A stretch of 7,496 nucleotides of DNA, from assembly GCA_023228385.1 (NCBI GenBank), contig JALOBF010000071.1, positions 1-7,496 of the forward strand. Reading direction: 5' to 3'. The notes below the pieces were generated by a model. It was not told the origin of the DNA, searched no databases, and worked only from the letters and a program-made list of their open reading frames with translations. How positions within the stretch are numbered: the stretch's first letter is position 1; each line of letters opens with the position of its first letter. Below are positions 1-6,252 of this stretch, piece by piece. The DNA is from Bacilli bacterium (lineage in GTDB: Bacteria > Bacillota_I > Bacilli_A > ML615J-28 > CAG-698). Position numbers and translations under genes: made by a program.

Positions 1-368
1 GCCTGTGATGAATCGCCTTTCACCCCCAAAACAAAATGTAAAACAAGAATTGAAACGCCGGTTGTAAAAGTATTTAAGGCAATTCCCGCTAAAATATGAT
101 CAGTTCTTAATTTAAAAGCGGCAAAAGCCAAAATTAAAGCCATAATAATCCCGGCTGTAATCGCCGATAATATTCCCAGTATCCAACTTTTTGTATAAAA
201 ACTTGTAAGCGAACCAACCAAAGCAGAAACCGCCATGGTACCTTCGATATTTATATTAAGAATACCGGCTTTATTCGAAACAAGAGCGGCTAAAGCAGCA
301 AATAAAATGGGCATTGTAAATAATATCGTTGAGGCTAAAAATTCAACTGAAAAAATAAAATCAATCAT
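1..368 (-). CDS. Second ABC permease of nucleoside (BMP-type) importer, partial (3' end beyond window)
   Basis: This is an inner-membrane permease that would pair with the permease encoded just upstream to form the channel of a nucleoside-type ABC importer. The first 122 residues are present and the rest runs off the left edge. It starts with ATG at 368-366 (M-I-D-F-I-F). The visible part has hydrophobic helices at about residues 10-30, 45-57, 62-86 and 94-115. It carries the family hallmark G-I-L-N-I-N-I-E-G-T-M at residues 35-45, equivalent to the usual G-V-x-N-I-G-x-E-G-M-M of YufQ/NupC/RnsD-type permeases. The start overlaps the end of the upstream permease gene by 8 bp, and a GGAG lies about 10 nt before the ATG, so translational coupling is likely. 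Family assignment is strong; the exact substrate cannot be read from the permease. Confidence 0.9.
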   Translation of the reverse strand, partial: MIDFIFSVEFLASTILFTMPILFAALAALVSNKAGILNINIEGTMAVSALVGSLTSFYTKSWILGILSAITAGIIMALILAFAAFKLRTDHILAGIALNTFTTGVSILVLHFVLGVKGDSSQ

Positions 369-1434
369 ACGGTTTAATCTCCATTTCGACCATTGCTCTT
401 ATTCTCTTTTGTTTTAACTGATACAAAAAAGCCCGAGCGGCAATTAATATTATCATAATGGCTTGAATTATAAATACCACTTCATTGGTAACATCAGTTA
501 AGCGAGCCATTTCCGCCGCACCCGATCTTAAATATCCCATAAAAAGAGCAGCAATCGGAATTAACAAAGGATTGTTATGAGCGATAATTGCAATAATAAA
601 CCCATCAAAACCATAATTGGGTAACTGCTTCCAATTAAAACGATACATATTGCCAAGAACATATGCAGCTCCGCCTAAACAGCAAATCGCCGCACCAATG
701 ACTTGGGCATACACTATGGTTCTTTTGGTTTTAATACCGCTGTAATGGGCAAAACGCTCATTATTTCCGGTCATTCTTATATAATATCCCCATTTGGTTT
801 TATATAAGAATACCCAGGCCAATAAAGAAAATAATAAACCGATTAAGACACTACTGCTTACTTGATTATCATAAGAAAGAAAAAACAACTTACCAGCAGC
901 GGGTATTTGATGAGTAGCAATATCGGAATAATTAGGATCAATAAAAACATTGCCTAATAAATATAAACCGAGCCAATATATAATAAAGTTAAACATCAAT
1001 GAAGAAACGAACTCATTTATACTTAATGTGGCTTTCATTTTAGCTGGTACATAGCCGACAATTCCGCCTAAACAAAAAGTGAGCAAGAGAGCACAAAGTG
1101 GAAGAATAATGGGCGGAAGTGAAATATTAATTACTATAACAGCACCAATTAAACCACCAATATAAAACAAGCCTTCACCAATCATATTAAATTGACCGGC
1201 TTTTATCATTATGCATACTGCTGTTCCGGTAAACAAAAGGGGAACCGCTTCGGTTAATATTTTCCCTAAAGCATAAGATGAGGCAAAGGGAGCGGTAATA
1301 AAAATTTTGATTGTTGAAAAGGGTTCTTTACTGGTAAATAAAATAATAATAAAAGCGATGATAAAAGAAATAATAATTGCTGAAAATGTACGTAATATCT
1401 CGAAAATTAAATCATTTTTTTTTACTTTATTCAT
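361..1434 (-). CDS. First ABC permease of nucleoside (BMP-type) importer
   Basis: This is an integral membrane permease of 357 residues, a normal length for the YufP/NupB/RnsC-type subunit. A short charged N-terminus is followed by about eight to ten hydrophobic segments (for example residues 16-33, 62-78, 87-103, 108-129, 144-161, 194-211, 240-261, 276-299 and 318-335). The conserved family motif F-N-M-I-G-E-G is at residues 82-88, and N-Y-G-F-D-G at 273-278 is followed by the usual small-residue helix. The segment around residues 223-240 (G-N-N-E-R-F-A-H-Y-S-G-I) is the likely cytoplasmic coupling loop that contacts the ATPase. The start codon overlaps the ATPase stop by 8 bp and I see no clear Shine-Dalgarno sequence before it, so it probably depends on translational coupling. 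It ends in TGA, the only TGA stop in this block, and overlaps the next permease by 8 bp. A run of nine A occurs at codons 4-7. Confidence 0.93.
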   Translation of the reverse strand: MNKVKKNDLIFEILRTFSAIIISFIIAFIIILFTSKEPFSTIKIFITAPFASSYALGKILTEAVPLLFTGTAVCIMIKAGQFNMIGEGLFYIGGLIGAVIVINISLPPIILPLCALLLTFCLGGIVGYVPAKMKATLSINEFVSSLMFNFIIYWLGLYLLGNVFIDPNYSDIATHQIPAAGKLFFLSYDNQVSSSVLIGLLFSLLAWVFLYKTKWGYYIRMTGNNERFAHYSGIKTKRTIVYAQVIGAAICCLGGAAYVLGNMYRFNWKQLPNYGFDGFIIAIIAHNNPLLIPIAALFMGYLRSGAAEMARLTDVTNEVVFIIQAIMIILIAARAFLYQLKQKRIRAMVEMEIKPYD

Positions 1435-2968
1435 TTATATGACCATTTTTGTTTTGTTTTTTTAACCCCAGCATATATAACCCCAATTCTTCTTCCGTTA
1501 AATTATTAACATCAGTGATTTCAGCCGTTATTTTACCATTATAAAACACAATAATACGGTCAGCCAAATTGAATACTTCGTTTAAATCAGCAGAAACCAA
1601 TATAATTAATTTGTGCTTATCTCTTAGATTAATTAATTTTTGATGAATTAATTCAATGGCTCCAACATCAACCCCTCGGGTTGGCTGATTTGCGATTATG
1701 ACTAAAGGCTCATTTTCTAATTCGCGGGCGATAACTATTTTTTGAATATTTCCGCCCGACAGCATTTTTATCGGTTGTTTAAGGTTATCATATTTTACAT
1801 CATAATTTTTCAATAAATCGACCGCTTCGGCCTTTAACTTTCTATAATTGATAAAACCAGCTTTTACATATTCTTTTTTATTTAATTTATAATTAATTAA
1901 ATTATCCATGATCGAGTCTTCTTGGTTAACTCCCTGCATCATACGGTCTTCAGATATATAAGATACACCTAAAGATCTAATCTTGGCGATCGACATTTTA
2001 CTTATATTTTGTTTATTAATAATAATTTGACCCCGATAGTTTTGATTAAGACCGGCTAAACATTGAATTGTTTCATTTTGGCCATTTCCTTCAACGCCAG
2101 CAAAACATAAAATTTCACCTTCAAAGGCATCAAAACTGATATTGTCTACTACTTTTTCCCCGCGATTGTTTACTATTTCTAAAGTATTCACTGACAATAT
2201 TTTACGCTTGCGCTTAACTGATGCCTTGCCCTTATTATGATTAATATCAAAACCTATCATTAAGCGAGAAATATCATTCAATGATATAGTTTTCACTTGA
2301 TAAACACCGCAGTTTTTTCCGTGACGCAAGATGGTTACGCGGTCGCATATCGCCTTAATTTCATTTAATTTATGAGTTATTATGACAATTGTGTAGTTAT
2401 CTTTTTTCAATAATTGCAATTGTTGAAAAAACTTATCAGTTTCTTGAGGCGTTAATACCGCTGTTGGTTCGTCTAAAATAATGATTCTTGCTCCCCGAAC
2501 CAAAACTTTTAAAATCTCAACTTTTTGCTTAACACTGACCGATATATTCCTACACACTTCATTGGGTTCAACATCAATGTCATACTTTTTTGCATATTCT
2601 AAAGTTAATTCGTTCATTCGATTCCGATCAAGTACTAAACCTTTTGTGATTTCCATACCTAAAAAAATATTTTCACAAATTGTCAGATTATCAACTAGCA
2701 TAAAATGTTGATGAACCATACCGATATTATAACGAAGAGCATCAATCGGCGATGTAATATTGACTTTTTGGCCCCTTATGAAAATTTCACCGCTTGTCGG
2801 TTTTTCCAAACCATAAAGGATTTTCATGATTGTGCTTTTTCCGGCACCATTCTCACCGGCAATGGCGTGAATCTCACCCTCTTTAAGCGAAAAATTAACC
2901 GCTTGATTAGCGATAATGCCATTATCATATACTTTTGTAATATCCTTCATTTCCACAAAATAACTCAT
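1427..2968 (-). CDS. Double-domain ABC ATPase of nucleoside (BMP-type) importer
   Basis: This cytoplasmic ATPase energises the importer. Its 513 residues hold two nucleotide-binding domains in tandem, as in YufO/NupA/RnsB and the related RbsA/MglA proteins. NBD1 has Walker A G-E-N-G-A-G-K-S-T (38-46), a Q-loop at H-Q-H-F (86-89), Walker B I-I-I-L-D-E-P-T (162-169; D166, E167) and H-loop H199. Its signature region reads I-S-V-S-V-K-Q-K-V-E-I (142-152), where family members usually have L-S-V-G. NBD2 has a degenerate Walker A (G-V-E-G-N-G-Q-N-E, 291-299), intact signature L-S-G-G-N (403-407), and degenerate Walker B (V-I-I-A-N-Q-P-T, 423-430). Degeneracy in NBD2 is usual for the family, so one functional ATP site is expected. 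The ATG at 2968 has a GAGG about 6 nt upstream and lies 20 bp after the binding-protein gene. The 3' end overlaps the first permease by 8 bp. Confidence 0.95.
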   Translation of the reverse strand: MSYFVEMKDITKVYDNGIIANQAVNFSLKEGEIHAIAGENGAGKSTIMKILYGLEKPTSGEIFIRGQKVNITSPIDALRYNIGMVHQHFMLVDNLTICENIFLGMEITKGLVLDRNRMNELTLEYAKKYDIDVEPNEVCRNISVSVKQKVEILKVLVRGARIIILDEPTAVLTPQETDKFFQQLQLLKKDNYTIVIITHKLNEIKAICDRVTILRHGKNCGVYQVKTISLNDISRLMIGFDINHNKGKASVKRKRKILSVNTLEIVNNRGEKVVDNISFDAFEGEILCFAGVEGNGQNETIQCLAGLNQNYRGQIIINKQNISKMSIAKIRSLGVSYISEDRMMQGVNQEDSIMDNLINYKLNKKEYVKAGFINYRKLKAEAVDLLKNYDVKYDNLKQPIKMLSGGNIQKIVIARELENEPLVIIANQPTRGVDVGAIELIHQKLINLRDKHKLIILVSADLNEVFNLADRIIVFYNGKITAEITDVNNLTEEELGLYMLGLKKQNKNGHINE

Positions 2969-2988
2969 AAGTCGCCTCTTGTTTTTTC

Positions 2989-4140
2989 CTATTTGTTGGG
3001 ATTCATAGAATCATACATTCTATTAAGTTCTTCAATCGGAGTAAACCTTTTAAGACCGCTATCAATAATAAGCTGATCCGATAAAATATCATTATATATT
3101 TGATCAATATATTGCCTGATTTCAAGCGATATTTTTAATTCATAATTGCTGTTTTTTACAAATCCAATCTTTCCTTCTTTAACTCCTAAATATTCTAAAT
3201 CACCATAGGTTAATTCTTGATTAACAAATCTCTCACATACTTCATATAAAGCCAAATCAACACGTTTTAAAATAGAAGTAACAATCTGACTAGATTTTAC
3301 CGGATCAGTATTTTTAAAATAATCATATTGATCACTATCAACGCCAATTATATATTTATTTTTGTTTTTAGCGGCATCAAGACAGCCAAGCCCGGCTTGA
3401 GATGCAGCAGCAAATAGTATTTCAGCATTTCCGGTTGTGTACATCGTAGAGGCTAACGAATTCCCCTTTGGACTATTGGAAAAGTCACCGATATAAGCAT
3501 TATATGCTTTAATGTTAATGCTTTTATCTTTATTAACCCGAGCAACACCTTGCATAAAACCATAGCCGAAGTCATTGATTATATCTATTTTCATGCCTCC
3601 AATAAAGCCTGTATTAGTTTTACCTAAATCATTAGTAACCAAGGCACTTAAAACGCCAGCCAAATAACCGCCCTCATTTTGTTTAAATAGGATAGAATGA
3701 ACAGTCGGATAACCAGCCGCTTTATTATCTTCAATCTCTGCATCAAAAATAATAAACCGCCGATCTTTATATTTGCTCATTTTAACAAGTCGTTGTAACG
3801 GCTCGGCCATTTGGGTAGTTCCCACGATGATAAGATCAAAAGAATCATTTGCCGTTTGCCGTAGCGTTGGCTCCCAACGGGAATTATCGGTACCCATTTC
3901 AATAATTTTCACTTCCACATCAGGATAGTCTTTTGTGAATTGATCCATGCCGGCTTTAGCTGAATCAAAAAACGACATATCACCTAAATTACCATTGATG
4001 AGTAAACAAATTCTTATTTTTCCGTCATCCAAGTCTTTTATATCTTTATTATTACTAGTATTAGAATCACCATTACATGAGGCCAAGCATAAAAACATAC
4101 CAACAATCATAATTAAAATAAATATATTTCTTTTTTTCAT
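2989..4140 (-). CDS. BMP/PnrA-family nucleoside-binding lipoprotein
   Basis: This is the extracellular substrate-binding lipoprotein of the importer, 383 residues. It has a K-K-R N-terminus, a hydrophobic stretch at 5-18 and lipobox L-A-S-C at 19-22, so C22 should be lipidated. A polar serine/asparagine-rich linker follows to about residue 38. The mature domain has the BMP (basic membrane protein; Med/PnrA) landmarks: G-D-M-S-F-F-D-S-A at 53-61, F-D-L-I-I-V-G-T at 101-108, the E-G-G-Y-L-A-G block at 156-162, T-G-F-I-G-G-M at 177-183, G-Y-G-F-M-Q-G-V at 192-199 and I-G-V-D-S-D-Q at 265-271. Characterised family members bind purine or other nucleosides, and the ATPase and two permeases downstream fit that. 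Position 58 is F, where relatives as I recall them usually carry N after the conserved S-F, so specificity may differ. The ATG has AAAAGG 7 nt upstream. A perfect hairpin lies 38 bp upstream of it. The gene ends in TAG. Confidence 0.93.
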   Translation of the reverse strand: MKKRNIFILIMIVGMFLCLASCNGDSNTSNNKDIKDLDDGKIRICLLINGNLGDMSFFDSAKAGMDQFTKDYPDVEVKIIEMGTDNSRWEPTLRQTANDSFDLIIVGTTQMAEPLQRLVKMSKYKDRRFIIFDAEIEDNKAAGYPTVHSILFKQNEGGYLAGVLSALVTNDLGKTNTGFIGGMKIDIINDFGYGFMQGVARVNKDKSINIKAYNAYIGDFSNSPKGNSLASTMYTTGNAEILFAAASQAGLGCLDAAKNKNKYIIGVDSDQYDYFKNTDPVKSSQIVTSILKRVDLALYEVCERFVNQELTYGDLEYLGVKEGKIGFVKNSNYELKISLEIRQYIDQIYNDILSDQLIIDSGLKRFTPIEELNRMYDSMNPNK

Positions 4141-4177
4141 AGTTATACCTTTTCCTTAATCTTTAATAGTAGTGGTA

Positions 4178-4207
4178 ATTTGCTGCCCTAATTAAAGGGC
4201 AGCAAAT
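4178..4207 (-). promoter_or_regulatory. Perfect 12-bp hairpin between the DUF4430 gene and the binding-protein gene
   Basis: The arms 4178-4189 (ATTTGCTGCCCT on the plus strand) and 4196-4207 are exact reverse complements separated by a 6-nt loop (AATTAA). In the transcript of the minus strand the hairpin begins 13 nt after the DUF4430 stop and ends 37 nt before the binding-protein start. The base of the stem is A/U-rich and the apex is G/C-rich, as in intrinsic terminators, but no uridine run follows it on either strand. It is therefore more likely a leaky attenuator, an mRNA 3'-end stabiliser or a processing boundary than a full terminator. It is the only strong secondary structure I see inside the operon. 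Confidence 0.6.
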
Positions 4208-4220
4208 ACTAAAGGGGGGA

Positions 4221-4682
4221 CTATTCGAATGTAGTTACTTCGTAAACCCAAAGGATATAGTCGCCATCCCGCATTTGGAACTGATTACAGCCCCAAGATG
4301 GAGTCGCTCCGTTTACATAATACATCCAATAGGTGTTGGTTTCCGCATTATTTGTATAATCGCCTATCTGTGTAACAAAGCCAACATCAACGCCGTCCTG
4401 AGCCAATCCTTTTTCGGTTAAAGCTGCCTTTAAAGCTTCATTAACCATTTGCAAATCCGAAGTGACTTTTACTTTACCGTCAAATAAAACAGTTTCATTA
4501 CCGCCAACTACTTTTAGATTTACCGTGAATACTGGTGACCACTCAGAAACATCCGGTGCAATGTACTCAGCCATATCAGAACCGACCTCAAATTGCCAAT
4601 CAGGTTTTTCCGCTGGTTTGGTACATCCAAACAGAACCAACAAAGTGCCTATCAGAAAAACTACTAAAAAACTTTTTTTCAT
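4221..4682 (-). CDS. Small DUF4430-domain lipoprotein
   Basis: This is a 153-residue surface lipoprotein of unknown function. It has a K-K N-terminus, a hydrophobic segment at 5-18 and lipobox L-F-G-C at 17-20, so C20 is the predicted lipidated cysteine. The mature part is one small domain. Residues 51-70 look like beta strands, 77-92 like an amphipathic helix (M-V-N-E-A-L-K-A-A-L), and the C-terminus carries the DUF4430 pattern Y-W-M-Y-Y-V-N-G at 118-125, then G-C-N-Q-F at 131-135 and D-G-D-Y-I-L-W-V-Y at 139-147. DUF4430 resembles the C-terminal ligand-covering domain of transcobalamin/intrinsic factor, so a ligand-binding role is plausible but unproven. C132 is the only cysteine in the mature chain apart from the lipidated one. 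A strong AAGGAG lies 6 nt before the ATG, and a TATAAT lies a little further upstream. It sits between the metallohydrolase and the importer, so it may help substrate handling at the surface. Confidence 0.85.
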   Translation of the reverse strand: MKKSFLVVFLIGTLLVLFGCTKPAEKPDWQFEVGSDMAEYIAPDVSEWSPVFTVNLKVVGGNETVLFDGKVKVTSDLQMVNEALKAALTEKGLAQDGVDVGFVTQIGDYTNNAETNTYWMYYVNGATPSWGCNQFQMRDGDYILWVYEVTTFE

Positions 4683-4688
4683 TTCTTT

Positions 4689-4694
4689 CTCCTT
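4689..4694 (-). promoter_or_regulatory. Strong ribosome binding site of the DUF4430 gene
   Basis: The minus strand reads AAGGAG with a 6-nt spacer to the ATG at 4682-4680. This is the best Shine-Dalgarno match among the genes here and supports the chosen start and high translation of this small lipoprotein. Confidence 0.75.
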
Positions 4695-4700
4695 ATTTTT

Positions 4701-4727
4701 ATTATATTTTTAAACTTTACAGTTTAA
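4701..4727 (-). promoter_or_regulatory. AT-rich spacer with weak hairpin and an isolated -10-like TATAAT
   Basis: In the 56-bp gap after the metallohydrolase gene the minus strand has TTAAACT-GTAA-AGTTTAA (4727-4710), a 7-bp stem with a 4-nt loop. A TATAAT then follows at 4706-4701, 12 nt before... the AAGGAG is just downstream of it. No good -35 sits 16-18 bp upstream (ACTTAA or CTTAAA are poor matches), so an internal promoter is only a possibility. In DNA this AT-rich, both elements can arise by chance. Confidence 0.2.
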
Positions 4728-4738
4728 GTTCAAATTAA

Positions 4739-6250
4739 TTATCCTATAAAAATTGGATTGGTAATCGCATAATTAATATTTGGTCCTAAAACTTCAAATA
4801 CAATCCAATCTCCCGATGATAAATTATTCAAAACAATTGAATCAGAATAATTCATCGATGTTAATTCGATTGTTTTTACCAACTCGCCATTAACTATGAC
4901 TTTTATTTGATGAGCACCGTCTCGACAAAAAGACTTAATTTTTAAACTATTGATATTTTCTATTGAAACTGTCTCTCCATAAGAGATACCGGCAAAATCA
5001 GCAATAATAATAGGTCCATTTGTAATAAAACTATTACCGTTTCTAATTGCATTAAGAACTTTTTCATTTGTTATATCACCGGTTATATGCAGATAGTTGG
5101 TTGGTTGACCGCTATATTTACCGGATTTTTTATATAGTTTTTCATAATCTGCGATATTATTTACAACTGTTTCACCCATATAGGTATAGGGGGACATAAT
5201 GTTATGATTATCAGAACCACCGGTGGCCGGAAAAAACTTACCGCCATTTTTTATTTCATTTAATAATTGAAACCATTTTAATTTTGATCTGAAATTTTGG
5301 CTTTTGGTTATACTATCAACCTTCTCATAGCGGCCGTCACCCGGAACAAAAACACCATTCCAAATTTCAATAGTATCAAAATAATCGGCTACTTCCCAAT
5401 AATTAAATCCCATCGTTGAAACGGAATAAGGATGATTAATCTGAGCAACCCCACCCGCTCTTTTAATCTCTTCAGCAATATAAATAATCTTTTCCTTAAT
5501 AATTGCATCTTTAATATCTTTTGGTTTAACCCGTTCACTTTCCCTTAAAACTACTTCGTATTGATCAAAAGTTAAACCGATACCAAGAGATTGATAATGA
5601 CCAAATTCTGTAGTTACTTCTACAGCTTCATATGCCGAAAACATTCTTTTATTATCATCGCCATCAATGTTAGCTACCAAATTATTGCCTTGAATCCATT
5701 CGCTTAAACCCACAGCCGAATTATGATCAGATAAAAAACCGTAATATAATCCAACGGAGATATTGCTTAACAAAATATGTTCAACTGAATTGGTACCGTC
5801 TGAATAAAAACTATGTTGATGTAAATCGCCGCCAATCCAGCCTTCTTTATAGCTGTCGAATAATTGAACTAAACGGACATCTTGAAGATAATACATTTTG
5901 TAACTTTCCACTTCAATACTTTTTTTTACAATCGAGTATTCAATACCGCGGGTGAAATATAAATTATATGAGCCCGGTGCCAATTTTAAATTGTATCCCG
6001 ATTGAGCATTAGTAACCGTCCGATAAGTATTACCGTTTTCATCTTCAATAATGATACCGGCGAGTACCATGGCTCCATTATCAGTTAATACTTTTCCTCG
6101 AACATATCCCGGTTCAACTTGAACAATAATATTATTATTAGGCGTTTTAATTAATTTGTTATTAACCGTTAAAATTAAAACTATACTTTCCGTACAAAGC
6201 AAAATAAGTAAAGTGATTATTATTAATAAACTAAATTTTCTTTTTTTCAT
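4739..6250 (-). CDS. Membrane-anchored extracellular PHP-domain metallohydrolase (CehA/McbA family)
   Basis: This is a predicted metal-dependent hydrolase or phosphoesterase acting outside the membrane, 503 residues. Residues 7-29 form one hydrophobic segment after K-K-R-K. There is no proper lipobox (L-L-C at 17-19), so it is probably an uncleaved anchor or a secretion signal. Residues 48-126 look like a carboxypeptidase-regulatory-like beta domain (R-G-K-V at 51-54, G-S-Y-N-L-Y-F at 93-99). The PHP catalytic domain begins at G-D-L-H-Q-H-S (141-147), with H144, H146, D151, S-D-H at 174-176, a glutamate-rich stretch Y-E-A-V-E-V (207-212), H218, N-H-P at 272-274, E-I-W-N-G at 295-299 and G-G-S-D-N-H at 344-349; these are the expected metal ligands. 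A-I-R-N-G-N-S-F-I-T-N-G-P (401-413) and the terminal T-N-P-I (497-500) are further family traits. The natural substrate is not evident. The start has AGGAG 7 nt upstream, inside the 3' end of the repressor gene, with a 2-bp gap, implying co-translation with it. Confidence 0.88.
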   Translation of the reverse strand: MKKRKFSLLIIITLLILLCTESIVLILTVNNKLIKTPNNNIIVQVEPGYVRGKVLTDNGAMVLAGIIIEDENGNTYRTVTNAQSGYNLKLAPGSYNLYFTRGIEYSIVKKSIEVESYKMYYLQDVRLVQLFDSYKEGWIGGDLHQHSFYSDGTNSVEHILLSNISVGLYYGFLSDHNSAVGLSEWIQGNNLVANIDGDDNKRMFSAYEAVEVTTEFGHYQSLGIGLTFDQYEVVLRESERVKPKDIKDAIIKEKIIYIAEEIKRAGGVAQINHPYSVSTMGFNYWEVADYFDTIEIWNGVFVPGDGRYEKVDSITKSQNFRSKLKWFQLLNEIKNGGKFFPATGGSDNHNIMSPYTYMGETVVNNIADYEKLYKKSGKYSGQPTNYLHITGDITNEKVLNAIRNGNSFITNGPIIIADFAGISYGETVSIENINSLKIKSFCRDGAHQIKVIVNGELVKTIELTSMNYSDSIVLNNLSSGDWIVFEVLGPNINYAITNPIFIG

Positions 6251-6252
6251 AG

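Noticed and set aside
2705..3076. Plus-strand open frame of 123 codons spanning the ATPase start and the binding-protein end
   Set aside because: It is antisense to two well-supported genes, resembles no family I know and has no promoter or ribosome binding site; the other plus-strand frames inside genes are equally unconvincing.
4178..4207. Standard intrinsic terminator ending the upstream transcript
   Set aside because: No uridine run follows the stem on either strand, and no convincing promoter for the importer genes lies downstream of it.
6193..6198. Lipobox cysteine in the metallohydrolase (residue 19)
   Set aside because: The residues before it are L-L rather than a small residue at -1, and the hydrophobic stretch continues past it to about residue 29, so a membrane anchor is more likely.
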